This document shows positions 28,601 to 43,600 of a DNA stretch of 64,000 nucleotides, one piece after another (the first letter of the stretch is position 1; every line of letters starts with the position of its first letter). The notes beneath the pieces are model-generated. The model worked only from the letters and a program-made list of their open reading frames with translations. It was not told the DNA's origin and searched no databases. Both the position numbers and the translations under genes were made by a program. The DNA comes from Sepioteuthis lessoniana. Taxonomy: Eukaryota; Mollusca; Cephalopoda; Myopsida; Loliginidae. The DNA lies in NCBI GenBank assembly GCA_963585895.1, contig OY757934.1, positions 32,492,712 through 32,556,711 of the forward strand, given 5' to 3'.

Positions 28601-31600
28601 CATGGCAAAGTTCCAGCATTACTGGAGCCTCACCATCAGATTGTTTAGTGTCATACCAGGACACTCATTGGGGGAGTCTTACCCTTCTGCAGAGATGCAG
28701 TCAGTGTATTCTACAGCCCCAGCCAACTGGGCAAGGGAAGTCTTAAGAGAGAAAGCAGCACAAAACGATGTCAAAAAGATCAATTATGTTAAAGCAAAAA
28801 TAGATAAAATACAACATTTGTAAAGAAATAGAAAGTATAAGTTATGTGGTGAATAGAGATGAAACCATTAATCACATAATAAGCAAATGCAGCATGCTAG
28901 GACAAAAAGAGTATAAGACTAGACATGACTAGGGTAGGAGGAAAGTGATCCACTGGTAATTGTACAAGAAACTGAAATTTCACCATACTACCAAATGGTA
29001 TATACACAAACCAGAATCTGTCCTTGGGAATGAGATGCGCAAAATTCTCTGGGATTTGAGATACAAACGGATCCAGGCCAGAAGACCAGACCGAGTGATA
29101 TTAAACAAAAAAGAGAACTTGCCAAATAGTGGAATTTACCATCCTGGTGGACCACAGACAGAAAATCAAAGAAAAAAAAAGAGAGATAAATACTTAGACC
29201 TTGCTGGAGAACTAAAAGCTATGGAACATGAAGGTAACAGTGATACCAGTTGTAATTGGTACACTTGAAACAATCCCCAAAGGCTTGAAAATGAGACTGG
29301 AAGATTTAGAAATACTGAGAAAAGTCCAGGAGATTAGAGGAGACTTGCTGTCACTCAGACTCCAGTGAACAACCATCAACTAGCACTGGTATGAAAAACT
29401 TGGTAGGAAAGAAATAATAACAATAATAATATGTACAAATAATGATATAAGGACTAATTATATAAAAGCAAAAATTAATAATACACAACCGAATAGCAAG
29501 TTTAGGTTATATGGCGACAGAGATAAGACAGTTAATTACATAATGTGTGAAACTAGCACTAAAAATTTACAAACTATGCTTGAGTGAGTGGGAAAAATGA
29601 TCCACTGGGAATTGTGCAAGAGATTAAAATTTAACCATATTATCAAATGGCATATGCACATATCAGAATCCATCCTACAGAATGAAATGCATAAATTTCT
29701 CTGGGATTTTAAGATACAAATGGATCAACTAATCCCATCTAGTGTTAATTAATAAGAAAAAAGATAATTTGCAATCTAGTGGATTTTGCCATGCTGGTAG
29801 ATTACAGTGAAAATAAAAGAAAGTGCAAAATACTTGGATCTTGCAAGAGAACTAAAAAACTATGTAACATGAGGGTGACAGATGTACCAATTGTAATTCA
29901 TGCACTTGGAATGGTCCCCAAAGACTAGAAGAATTGAAAATTAATATTAAGATCATCTAGAATACTCAAACTCCAGAGAACGACCACCAGCTAATGCAGG
30001 TGTAATGAACTCATAAAGAGTAAAATAATAATAATTGACAATACTTCATCAAATAATGATATTTATAATCTAACTGCTTAGGTTTACTGATGGTTATTTG
30101 ATGCCAATTCCTGTTCACTGCATATATTGTTTTTAAGTAAATAATTTATAGGTAACAATTTTTAAACAAGCCAGGCCCCAATTGATTGTACACAGTTAAA
30201 TGGTTTCACTTCTATTTGATCTATTGGTGGGACACTAACAGGTACTACCACTTTGGGTCAGAGTGGACCTTGGAGTAATGGCAATGAAAATTGGTTGGTT
30301 GGTTAGGTTTTATGGCATATCAACCTTTGTAGGCTATTTAACACCAAATCCATTTTTATGCAAATAATCAGTTCTATTTCAAACTTTTCCGTTTATTCAA
30401 ACAGAGCTAATTCAGTTTAGTATAAGTACAGACTTTGTTTATGCACAATTAAATCTCAAAACAGTTCTATGTATAACAATCCAGTTTAGTGTAATTGCAG
30501 TTTCAATGTCAAAAACAGTTCCATTTCAAACAATTCAGTTTAGCGTAAGCACTCAGTTTAAATGTTAGTATAGTTTAATTGTTGAAAACATTTCTATTTC
30601 AAGCTATTCAGTTTAGTCAAACCATTCTAATTCAAACAATTCAGTTTAGCATAAGTATGCAGTTTAGTTCTATTTAACCCATAGATAGGGTCCTATCAGG
30701 TTCTACCATTCTGGGCCAGAGTGGACCTGGGAGCAATGGCAATGAAGGGATTCTCCGCATCCCCCAAAGCCCCAGCATCACTGGAACCTCACGATCAGAT
30801 TGCTGGACACTTGTTGGTGGGGTGCAGAGGTGCAGTCGGTGTATTCTACAGCCCAAGCCGACTGGGCAAGTCAATGAAGAGGTACTCCACATTGCTTAAA
30901 GATCCAGAACTTGCGCCTTAACATTAGATGATTTAGGTGACACTAAATCCAGGACACTTACCCTTCAGCAAAGATGCAGTCAGCATATTCTACAGCTGAC
31001 CGGGCTAGCTGGTTATGGGTTTTTCCTATTATCTATGACATTTCAATATCCACAAGGAGAAACTTCATAGGCACAAAAAGTAGATAATTTTAAAAAATAA
31101 AATCATAAAGAAAAAAATGTGTTTACTTACAGGATCAAAATCTGGCATGTTGAAAGGTGCTGGTTTTTCTGATAAAAAGTATTCTTCAGGAGTGTAGAAC
31201 TTAACTCCAATATTAATAGCAAACTGGCAAAGAAAAACAAGTTGATATTTTTTAAATCAACAAAATAAAACAGGTGATAGCTCCTAAATTTCTAACAATA
31301 TAGGCCAAAGAAAAATTTATAAGAAATTAAAATCTTTGACATGATGGTGTACTTAACAGGACAACAATGCAGCAGTTATCAACAGTAAAGCAATCAGCAA
31401 AAACTGACCATGTCTGAATTCAGTTCATTTTTATAAGGAAATGAAATTTTTCCAGAAGGCAGATTAATTTACAAATACATTGTAATGAATTTCCAAAAGC
31501 AAAAATGTAACCAATTGTATAGTTTATGTTCAACACCCTACCTTAACATTACAGGGATTGCAGTCTAACACACTTGATAATTCAAAGGAAAGAATAAAAA

Positions 31601-34600
31601 AAAATAATAATCCAATAAACATACACAATGTAATTTTGATGTTAATTTACACAAATTTAGAACATTTAATTTTTTTCATTTATCATTATTTAATAAATAT
31701 TTATAATTCAATAAGCACATTGGTAAAGCTTCTAAACTTCATATCACAGTCACAGATTTTGTAAGCTTATCAGTAACATTTTATTCTGATATATGTTATA
31801 CAACACTATTCTGTACTTTGGACCAAATGAAGTGGAACATTATATCATTATGTTTTTGTGACAAACAAGAAGAAAATCCCTCAAAACGAATTAGTGTCTT
31901 TTTTAGAGTCTGTCATAGGTGGGAGGAAAAAAAAGAAAAGAATAAATGATTATTAACACTTTCATTATAAGTTACAAATTATGCTAATTTTCTTTTCTCT
32001 TCACCTGAGCAACTAATGAGAAAATTCGCCTTCTTAATAAAAAGTTGTGTTTGTTTTTATCAGTCAGTTTTTAAAGTTGGAACTGGGCGATGATTGTGCA
32101 TTTCCTTTGTTGTATGAGGAAAGTTGAGTTTTTTGGGGTTTTCTTTTTTTTTTTGCTTAGTACTTTGAAGCGAGAGACAAGGCAAGAATAAGAACTGGTG
32201 TGCTAGTAAGCGTTGAACATAATTTTTTTTACCCCACTCCTCAACAAAGATTTTTTTTCTTAATTTCTCCTTTCAGTTTGGATTTTTGATGCTAAATTGG
32301 ATTTCTTCTTTTTGCAAAAGCTAAAGCATCTGGATTATCACAATATACAGTGACATACCTAAATAAATTTGAATTTGTCATATATTTTAGTTGTTACATT
32401 AAGAATTTCACTCTCAGTGTTGCCTCTACTTATTCCACTTCAAAAGTGGATTTATGTTTCCTAATATGTATGAGGTGGTTTAGTAAGAAAAAAATACAGC
32501 AATAATATGTGATGTATTTTACATTATCATATCGAATGCGGATATCCACCAATATTATCTCCCTGATCAGGATTATTTTCATAGCATTGGCACTCTGATC
32601 AACAATTGCTCTATTTTCTTTTCAAAATATTTAGTCTTAATTTGATGACAACTACTAATAATGATTTCATCATCAACTGGATAAGTCATTTCAATGGTTA
32701 TCAGCGAGTTCACACCTTTTAACCTACTCTACATCTGGAAAATAAACAAGGTATACCAGACTCCCCTCGTTATAACCAACAAAAATATTTCTGCTTCTTT
32801 TTATTCAGAACATAAATATAATAAATTGTACCAAAAATATGCATATCATCGATTTGTTTCTACCAGGCCATTGGCCAAATGAGTAGAGTATTTGCCAAAG
32901 GTCCAGGAGACAGGGGTTCAATCCCAGGTTGAGTCATACCAAAGACTCAAAAAAATAGTACTTGATGCCACTTTGCTTAACACTCAGCACTATATGGCAA
33001 GGATCAAGCGTAAAGTGGAGAAATCCAGGGAATGGAGTACCATCCTCCTCTACACCCTCTGTAGTAGCTATTGAAAAGGGAGCCTTTGGATCACCCTGGA
33101 CAAAGGTCGCCAACTTTATTAATTTTAGTATCAGTGAATAGATGAAATGCTGTTTAACCACTTCTTGGATTATTACATCTATTTCTAATATACACAGCAG
33201 CCATAATAGTATATGTCTACAATATTTTTGGAAGTCTAAACCTGAGTAATAAACATTATTTCAAACAGAGAGTGCCATGATGTTTCAACACAGTCACTTT
33301 GTTCATGTTTAATATAATTATCTATAAAGAATGATTGAAATTTATTACTAATAAATTTTAAATATCAGTTCTAATGCATTTTACTGACACTTATATGATG
33401 GATTATCAACTAAATATTTCTTGATAACTCATTGTGCCTTAAGAAATAAATCATGATCAAACCATAATAATCAATCACAAAACTATGAGCATGTTGAAAA
33501 TCATCTTTGGCCGAAGGGTGAATTGGACCACCAAATTCACAATGCACTAAATCTGATATAGAATTTGAATGTTTATCCATTTTTCTGTTTTTATACAGAG
33601 CTATTTTTGCTTTCACAGTGAAATTTTCAAGTATAATTACATTTTTTCATTACAATAGCCTAAGATTTCATGTCATTCATTTAAATCATGCAATACTTTT
33701 AACAAGGAAATTGTATTATTAAGAATGTAAAGGGAACCTTTTCTTTCAATATTAAATTTTGTATCCTTGAAACATATAACCTTGGCAAAGGTTTGCTTGA
33801 TTTTAATCAAAGCACTTCTGTTTGTGACTGCTTTCACAGAAAATATTTCTTAATTAAATGATGGGTAACAGAGAAACTGATTTAAGATACAATTTTGTTT
33901 AATTTCATACAAAACTATCAAAAAACTACAAACACTGCCATTTTTGAAGTGATGTTATTTGTTCGAACAACTCAATAAAATAATTTTCAAGATGAAAATC
34001 ATCATCCAATCTTATAAACATTGATTTATCTGTAAAAACTTGAAGTCAAACTGCGATCAACTGGAAAATTGCTTATTTTACTCAGAATATCAAGTTCAAC
34101 AGAAAATTTTTTTTAAATGTTCATTTTTACAGTAGTCATGAACATTTTCTACAAATTCCTCCTTCTGTTTTTGTCAGCAATTCACAGGTTCATGTCCTGT
34201 TTTATGGCATACAAAACATATTATTCTATTGTTTCATAATTTCAAGTTTACCACATATTATTGGGGTTCCAGCTCACTCTAATTTTCCTCACAGTCTTCT
34301 CCCCGATCTTGTGTCATTTTTTTGTTTCTTCAAAACTTCTTTGAACTAGATTAAATTCACAGAATGTTAAGTTTTTTTCCTTTTGAGAGATAACAGTGGT
34401 AAATGATTTAGATTCCAATAGAAGATGCATTCAGGATCATTGCTATCAAACACTAATAATTTCTCCCAATTCTTTTAATGACATAGTATCAGCAGCCTAA
34501 GTTCTGATTATGTAACCAGTAACACTTTCAGTGGCAGACTTCTTGAAGTTAATACTATATAAAGAGAAATAATTTTAGTCTTATCTTTTAATAAAGTTCT

Positions 34601-37600
34601 CTCAGATATTCTAGCACCTTTCTACCATCATTCAGACATTGAACCAACTCTACTAAGGCTTCAGCATTTTTCTCTGCATGGTTTTCATCATTGATACAAT
34701 CTAAAATAACTTCATGTAACTTTTGAAGTCTTGTTTATCCCAAGAATTTCACCTTCTTTTGATTACTTTTTGTCATCATCAAACAATAAGCATGACCTGA
34801 GCTTATAATTTTCAACAAGGTGTTATAGTTAATGGGACAACAGACGGCAACAATCATCAGCAAAATCCAATCATGTTTGAATCCAGTTCCTTTTTATAGA
34901 CAAACACACTTTCCCAGAAGCCAGTTTGATTTGTAAATACATCATAATTGTTTATAAATTTACTGATGCAAATGCACTACTAGTTTACAAGTTGCAGAAT
35001 GATATGAATCACAAAATTAATGCCGAGAGGAATGGACTAGAAAGCTGGAAAGCTAGTGTCCAAAATTTTACTCTTTAGTCTATAAAGTTGAGAAATGAAG
35101 TACTTAATTTTTATACATTTTCTTTTTTTAAGTTGAGGAATTATATTGTGAATTGAATTACCATGACTGAAAAATTCAGTGAACACCTGCGATGCATGAG
35201 ACCTAATAAGGTCGAAACAGCTGTCCAGTGTTTCCATATATTGCACACAGGTGTTCACTGGATTTTCTGGTCATGGTAATTCAATTAACAATACTTAATT
35301 TTTATGTTGATTTCTCTTTTCTCTTGTTCAGTGTTCAGAGATAGTTCATCATTATCAAGGATTCCCTATACACTCTCTCACCATCCATCCCTATCAGTTA
35401 CCAATCTTGACAGGTCATCAAGATGGTATGGGCACACAGAGCTGATGCATGTAAGTTTTTACTGGTCTGTCAACACTGGTGTGTTCATGTGTAGGAGTCC
35501 ACAGGAGAGTGTTGCTTATGAGTTCTTCCTTACTTCTCCAGCAGTGCTCAGAATGGTTTGTGAGATGTGAGGTAAGTAGACATATAGCTGCAGTTTTGAG
35601 GAATGCTGCTTTCAGAATTTGTTCAGAACAGCATGCAGTGTCCCTGTGTAGTTACCATCTAGTTTTTTTCAAGGGTTTCTTAAAATCTATGAGGTGCAAC
35701 TTTACAGCAGTACTGACACAGCCACAGTTTGGAAGAATTCCTGTTTGATTTTATCCAAGAGTTCAGATTTCCATATAATCGATAACATGTCAACAGTAGT
35801 CCATGCCTATCTTATGTGTATATTGACATCATTTTCTGAAGAGAAGATATTGCTACCAAGGTATGTGAAATGGTCTACTAATTTCAGAGGCTTGCCATTT
35901 AGTGTAAAGATGACTCCATTTTGTTTAAAACCTATGAACTCTGTTTTACCTGGGTTCACAATGCATCTTGCTGCCTGCTTCAGGCTATGCGAGAAGCGCA
36001 AATACACCTGCCCAAGCCAAATTGCTGCTGCATAGCCTGATGCAGGCAGCGAGAGGCATTGAGTAATCTGCATCTGTGATAGTTTCTGTGGAATATCATT
36101 TGCTTCTTGCCTTTTTTTAGTGTGACACCATTTTCTTTCATTTAATCTTTTGACATTCATAGTATGTAACCTCGACAGATTATAAATGAAAATAGTGCTA
36201 ATACATCTCCTTACAAAACTCTAGCAACAATGTCAAAGCAATTAGTGTTGGCATCAGATGAGCAATCCATTCCTTTTGTGTCTTTATAGAGCATCATTAT
36301 AGCAGTAACAGTAACTTTGGGATACCATATGCTAGAAGTATTTGCTTCATCTTTTCTCTATGTATGGAGTCAAATGTCTTGGAGAAATCTACAAATGAAA
36401 TGTTGCCTCAAGATTTTTTACACATATTCATTCAATGATTAAACAAATAACCAGAATCTGAGAAGTTGTGGATCAATTTCTCTGAAATCTGTTCTGATTT
36501 CTAAGAATTTTATCAATGTCAAGATGGATACAATTTATAACCAAGGTATTATAAACTTTAGCAGTAAAAGTTATGCCTTTGTAGTTCTTAGTGATTCCAA
36601 GGTCATCTTTTTTCAAAGAGGAGGATGCAGCTTTTCATCCATTTTTCAATTGAGTTTTGTTTATACACAGTATTGTATAATTAAAGAAGTATGTTGTTAC
36701 GAGGTGCCTTCAATAAGTTTCCATACTTTTTTTGTATGAGCACTTTTATTGATAGTACACACATGAAACTCTAGTCCCCTTTGAAGTAATCTCCTCTGGC
36801 TGCAATGCACTTGTTGTACCATTCCAACAACTTCTGGAAGGCCCCATGGAAGTCCACTTATGTGAGCGTGTCAATGACCTTCGTCACAGTCTCTTTCATC
36901 TCCTCAATTGTCTCATAACGACAGCCTCTAAGTTTTTCCTTGAGCTTAGGGAATAACCAAAAGTCACAGGGAGCAAGGTCTCGACTATAGAGAGGGTGAG
37001 GAACTGTCTTGATGCCCATCTTGGTCAAATAGTCTGTGACAAGGATGGAGTCGTGGACTGGTGCATTGTCATGGTGGAAATGCCACTGACCCGATTTGAA
37101 GAGTGCTGGCCTCTTCTGACGGAATCTCTTCCTGAACTCCCTTAAAACCTCAACATAGTATTCCTTGTTGACTGTTTATCCAGTGGGAACCCAGTGCATG
37201 GAGATCATGCCAGTGCTGTCAAAAAACGGGATCATCAAAAGTTTGTGGGTGGATTTGCTCTGTCTGGCCTTCTTGGGTCTGGGAGAGCCAGCATACTTCC
37301 ACTGGGAACTCTGTCTCTTGGTCTCTGGGTTATAACAGTAGATCCAGCTTTTATCGCAGGTCACCAGAGCATCAAGAACTGCGGGATCTGAATTGATCAG
37401 CTCGACCATCTCCCTGCTGTCATGACGTCTTTCTTTCTGATCTTCTCTGAGCACCCTTGGGACAAACTTCGTGCAAATCTTCAGCATCTTCAGTTCCTCG
37501 CAAATAATTGTGTTTACAGTTCCCACACTGACATCAAACTGTGCACTTACTGTCTCTATAGACACATGACAGTCCTTATCCATGAAATTCTTTATTTGGC

Positions 37601-40600
37601 CAATCAACTCTGGTGTTCTGACTTCCTTACTCCTTCCACACCTCTCATCATCCCTCACAGACTCCCTGCCTTCCTTGAATCTCTTATGCCACTCAAAATC
37701 TGATGCTCAATTCATACAAGATAGTCCAAAAGCAGTCTGAAGCATTCCCTATGTTTCTGTGGCATCATTTTTTCCAAGTTTAAAACAGAATTTTATTGCA
37801 TATCGTTCTTCTAAAATGTCCTCACGTCCACATAACATTTTTGAAATTCACCAGCTGTGACAATCAGGCTTTAGTAGGGTGTATTCCAATTGCTGCTGTA
37901 GCTGTTCATTTGAAGCTGAAATCATAAAAATTGGTTAGTCATCTCATAAGATGTATAGCAATAAGATACTGAATTTTCAAGAGTCTACAACAATTTTAAA
38001 TGCTTGTACAAAAAAAGTCTGGAAATTATTGAAGACACCTCGTAGATTTCCTTGTCTTCTATATTTCAATAGATATTTTCTCAAGGCCAGTAGCTTTTCT
38101 AACTTTGATTGTTTTTAGAACTGCATCAAGTTCATCTTCCTCAGTAAATTATCCAAGTTTGATATCAATTTGGCTATTGATAATTTTTTAATCAGGTTTA
38201 TCAGGTCGGTTTCTAAGCAAATTTTTGAGGTCTTCTTTCCATTTCTGAAATCATTCTTCTGGACTGGCAGTTTTTAGTTTAGATCTCAAGGTGTTTTTCT
38301 TACCACTTCCATTATCTTTCATATTCACAACAAACTTCGTTTTTTCAGATTTATGAACTTAGAGAGTCTTTAAAATTCCCATGTCAGGCAACCCTATTTA
38401 CATTTTTGTCACTTTATACTGCCCAACTGTGACTATTCTATCTTATTGAAGATTCCACTTGAACTGATTTAACCTACTATTTATCTGGTTTGATTTGGTT
38501 TCTTTGTTTAATGGCATATCAACCTTTGTGGATTATTTAATGCCATAGCCATCCTAGTAGAAGAATGCCAGAGATACTATTCAACCCATAGCTGGGGAGA
38601 TCAGGGCATTCATAATTTTCCAAAGGGTATTAGTCCAAAAGTGAATGTAAAAGTGCGACTGGAGTTTGAACTTGCTTACTTGGCAGTTGCAGTAAGGATT
38701 TTGGCCATTACGCCATAAGGAAATTCTTTTTTTATTGGCTTTAAATAAAATTGCATTGTAGGTATTTCATTATGATTTATGAAATACTTAAGTTGGCAAC
38801 CATAGTCAAGGGTGACCCAAAGGCTCCCTTTTCAATAGCTACTACACTGAGGTGTAGGGAGGACACTACTCCTTTCCCTGGACTGCTCCAGTTTACCCTT
38901 GATACGTACCTTATATTGCTGAGTGTTAAGCAAAGAGGTATCAAATACCATTTTTAAAGTCTTTGGTATGATGCGACCTGGGATTGAACCCAGGTCTCCC
39001 AGACCATTGGCGAACACTCTACCCACAAGAGCACATTATTAGCCTAAATTTCTAAGATGTAGCTTGATAACTGTTATCACTCAGATTATTCAGACTATTG
39101 TCTTCATCTTCATTGTTAAATTCACAACATTTCAGTGCATGCATCATTTGGCCTTCTTCAGGGGTTTAATGTCGAACTCGGGTGCCTACACAGAACTTTA
39201 AGCCAAACTCTTTATTTGATTCACGGGGGTAGATTGTTCTAATTCCATTAACCAAGTGTTAAGTTATAGTAAGTATTCCTTGTTATTTTCCTGTAGTCAG
39301 GATTGAACCTGCAGCCTCCAGATGATTTCACTTGGAAGCACTTTCCAACCAAACGCCTATATCCATTGTGCTATGTGCAAGACAATTCAGAGTGAATTTT
39401 TGGAACTTATAAACTAAATGTCCATGAGATACTACTCACTGTTAGTATGTACGATTTTTTTTATCTTTACTCATATCGCAATTTTTCAATCCCAACTACA
39501 CGGAAATAACAAAAAATACTTACTATAGCTTAACAATTGCACCCGGTCATGGTTAATGGAATTAGAACAATCTACCCCTATGGATCAAATAAAGGGTTTG
39601 GTTCAAAGTTCTGTGTGGGCTTATGAGTTCCACATGAAACCCTTGAAGAAGGGTGAAGGATGCATTGGCCGAAACCTAAATATAACAATGAAGATGAAGA
39701 TAATATCCAAATACTCAAAGTGATAACAATCACAAGGGCACGTTTTAGGAGTAATAAATGAGGATAGAATTCATCGGTATGTTTTCAAAGAAATTATAGT
39801 GAATTCTAACATAACTGATTGAATTGAATATACCTTGTCTGGTTGAAGCTTTCATTTATAGGGACCAAGAGAAAATAAGAATTCATTATCAATGGGTTGA
39901 AAGATCAGTAAGTTTTTCATGGCGCTAAAAAAATTTTCCTTGATTTTTATATTTGTTAAATCAAATGTCAAATTTATAGAATTTTCAGTAAGAAACAAAT
40001 TCATCAATAATATTTTCATCATTCAATGTTTTTGGACTATTGTCTTCATCTTTATTGTTATATTCACAATGTTTTGGCCAATGTGTATTCAAGCCTTCTT
40101 CAGGTGTTTCTTGTTGAACTCAGGAGCCTAGATGGAACTTCATAATGCACAGGGGTTGCTTGCTCTGATTCCGTTAACCATAGTAAATGTTAAATATTCC
40201 TGTATTGTTACTCGCTTGGAGTCAGGATTGAATCTGCAACCTCCAGATGATAGTCACTTAGAAGCTTAAAAATCATCAAGCTTCATCTCAGAAATTTAGA
40301 CAACTTATCAATAATAGTTCTGTATTTAACACATACTTTAAGTGAAACCTTTCTATTGCACTCTGATCAAGTTTTGATTTCTGCAATCATCTCAGATGTG
40401 GATAACTCAGTGGGGTGTGCATTCAATGCAAATTAAATCCAAAAACACTATGAGACCATCATCTGAAGGGAATTAGGATATATATTTATGCAGAGCTATT
40501 CATACTACATATATATTATTATCAGTTAAATGATGCATTTAAGAAATCATAACTTTTGTAAATCACAAACACACAATGCCAATAAATTTTACTTACTAAG

Positions 40601-43600
40601 CGATCAGAGCAAGAAAAATCTTTTTTTCGTCTAGGTTTCCATTTATCTGGTCTTCCTGCTGCATCTGAAAAAATATTTTCATTATTCACCAGCTGGAATA
40701 TTTTTGTTGTTTGACAGAGTATCACACATTTAAACAGAAAAATAAATAGATGTAATATATTTTTCACATAGACAAAATGATTTTACCAAGTTTAGGTTTC
40801 AGATAGGAAAAATAAGAAAATAATCTTAATTGTAATATATCATGGCAAATATATATCAATTGTAAATAGAGCCAACACATACTATCCTTCAACCTCAAGA
40901 TAGGAGTGGGAGACAAGCCTACATGAGGGCCATGAAGGGCAGGTTTGTGCAAGGCTCAAGATTAATAGTGTCCCTTTGTCTCAGGGATAATAGAACATTA
41001 ATAGATTTTGACATCATTTTGTATTTTTTAACTTGTCCAAATCTATGAAAAAATATTTTTACAACTGATTAAGGATAACACTACTCTTCTGTGCCAAGAC
41101 AACTGTCTGCCTTGCTTTTTGATTTGGAATTAACTCAGATATACAAGGAAATCCAAGTGACTACAATTTTTTCTTTGATATGTAAGAATTGAGATAAGCA
41201 AAGATGACAACACAAACCACCTATACCTTTGGTAATCTGCTAAACTTTTAACTGAAAATAGCACTTAAAATGTTATGGCAGAATTTCAGAACAGAAACCA
41301 CATTATTTTTTCTTGTATCTTTTTGGAGTTACTTTGGACTTTAAAAATTGTTTTACTTTTACAAGGTTCAATTCAGGATTTTGAAAATGTTACAAAGTAA
41401 GTGTACATTTTATGATGAATGTATAAAAGCAAGAAATGAATTTACTTTAGAAATAGAAGGAATTTTGGAGGAGTGTGGTGAAGCCTTTAATCAATGTGGC
41501 AGTCTTTTTATCAGTAAGAAATTGGGCTTTTCAAATGAAAATTTTGATTTTCGGGTAATTTTCTTGGATTAATAGAATTGATCATACAATATGACGGTCT
41601 TCAGTGAACTTAATTCAGATCAAGATTGGTAAAATGAACATCAGTCAAAAATAATTTTGTCAAGAAATCTTGCCAATTTAAAATGTGCAAAATACTATTC
41701 TGTAATATGAGACTGCACTCCTGATATTTTTCATAATGAAAAAATGTCTGTAATTTTAAGAAATGTTCATTGTAAGTTTAGTAAAGGTGTAAAGATTTTT
41801 GAATCTTTCTTTTCTTGCTGTAGGTGATAATACTCAAAAGGGATTATTGTTTTGAGACTTTTAAATGATATTGTTAGAAAGTTTGATATGAATTTATTAG
41901 ACTGTATTGGCCAAAGTGAAAGACAAGATGTTCAGTCAAAATGAACGAAAAGGTTTTATTTGTTCCGTGTATTGCACATAATTTGAATCTTGTTTTTCAG
42001 ATAGTGCAGTTATCAGTGATTTCTTTCATTTTTTGGGGTAGTTAATTGTTTATATACACTATTTTCTGCCTTGACTTTTTGTTGGAAGATATTAGAGAAT
42101 TTGCCTATATCTTTGAAACCACAGAGCGATACAAGATGAGAATCACAAATCAATGCTGACAAACCATTACATTTTTCTCATAAAAAAACATTAGAAATGC
42201 TCTTACCAACCAGCAAGAAAAGTCTTTGGAAAAAGAGAAATGGTGCAACAGTGATTGAAACAACATCACTGTTGAACTGGATTTCAACTTGGAACTTTGT
42301 ACTTATCATTATAATCATCATTTGGTACAAAGTGAGTCAATTATTGCAGTCTTCTGATGTTGCAAACAACATAATGATTGTCTATGCAATTTGCAGTTTA
42401 CTTCAAGACTATCATAAAAAGGGTGAGGAGGTGCCCGTGGTGTAATAATTATCGTCATAGGAAATGGACACGGCAACACGAATTCAAATCCTGGACAAGA
42501 CTGATTGCATTTCACATAGCTCTAATACCCTTGGGAAAGGTATGAATTCAATTATTCTCCCTCCAGCTATGGGTAAATAGTAGGGCAGACTAGGTTCTTC
42601 AGCCTTGGTGAGGCAACTAGTCTAGAAGGAAAACTCTGAATTCAAACCTGTTAAACTCCACTTAAAAAAATTGACCTTGTGTCATATCCTGCCCGAGCAG
42701 AGGGGTTGGGTAAATAGGATCATGAAAAGGGTTATATATCTGCTATGTCAACAGCGTGTGATGAGATCAAAAACTCTACATTTTATGAGAACATGTTTAA
42801 CAGTACATCTGTTTGATATGTTATGCACTGTGGTTGTTGTTTATGTTTGAGTATAAAGAGTACATATGTCTTGTGTGACCAATTTATAATTGAGATAGTG
42901 ACTTGTTTTATTCTGAATTTTCTGAAGGCTGATCTCCATTCTCCCAAAGCGGGTTTAATCAAACAGAGTTTATTGTGAATGTTGTTATTCCAGCATTTTT
43001 GCCAATTTATATGAAGGAATCTATTAATTTCAGGTTTCAAGTCAGTATATGAAATCTTGAATTTGTCTGGGACCAGATCAAAAGCCAATTTGGCTGCTAA
43101 GTCAGCTCCTTTATTTCCCCTAACTCCAATGTGGCTAAGGATCCAGCTTATAAGAATTTTTAGAATTGAATATGGAGTCCAATCTACTCAGGAGTTTAAT
43201 GATTAGAGAACCTTCCCTTTTTTATTTCTTAGAGATGTTGAGATAGAGTTTCGTCATTGTTATCGCTGTTATTTTTTCTTCTTCTTTGTCAACATACAAA
43301 ATCAGTTTCGTTGTTGTTGTTGTTTCTCTTTCTTCTTCTTAGTCATATCTGTCTAATCCTTGCAAACTGCCTCTTTTACTTCCTTCCTTCTGGGTCTGAA
43401 TTGTTTGGTGGTTTATTTCTTTGGGTTGTGTGTTTAGGTAGGTAGTGGCTGCTCTTTATCTCCATTTTCTAATAGCATGAATTTATTAGTTATTTCTAGG
43501 TTTTCAGTGTCTTGCATTTTTTGTATTGGTGGAAGTTTTTGTTTGACTTGAAATGTTTTTTTATGTTTGTTTAGAGGTGTCAGTAGAAGCAGGTCTCATA

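Noticed and set aside
37422..37703. 93-codon plus-strand frame
   Set aside because: Antisense of the mariner transposase at 36700-38042.
41348..41572. Separate host gene in the PNKP intron
   Set aside because: Downstream fragments have hAT/DUF4371 motifs in the same orientation with intervening stops, so it reads better as a transposon relic.
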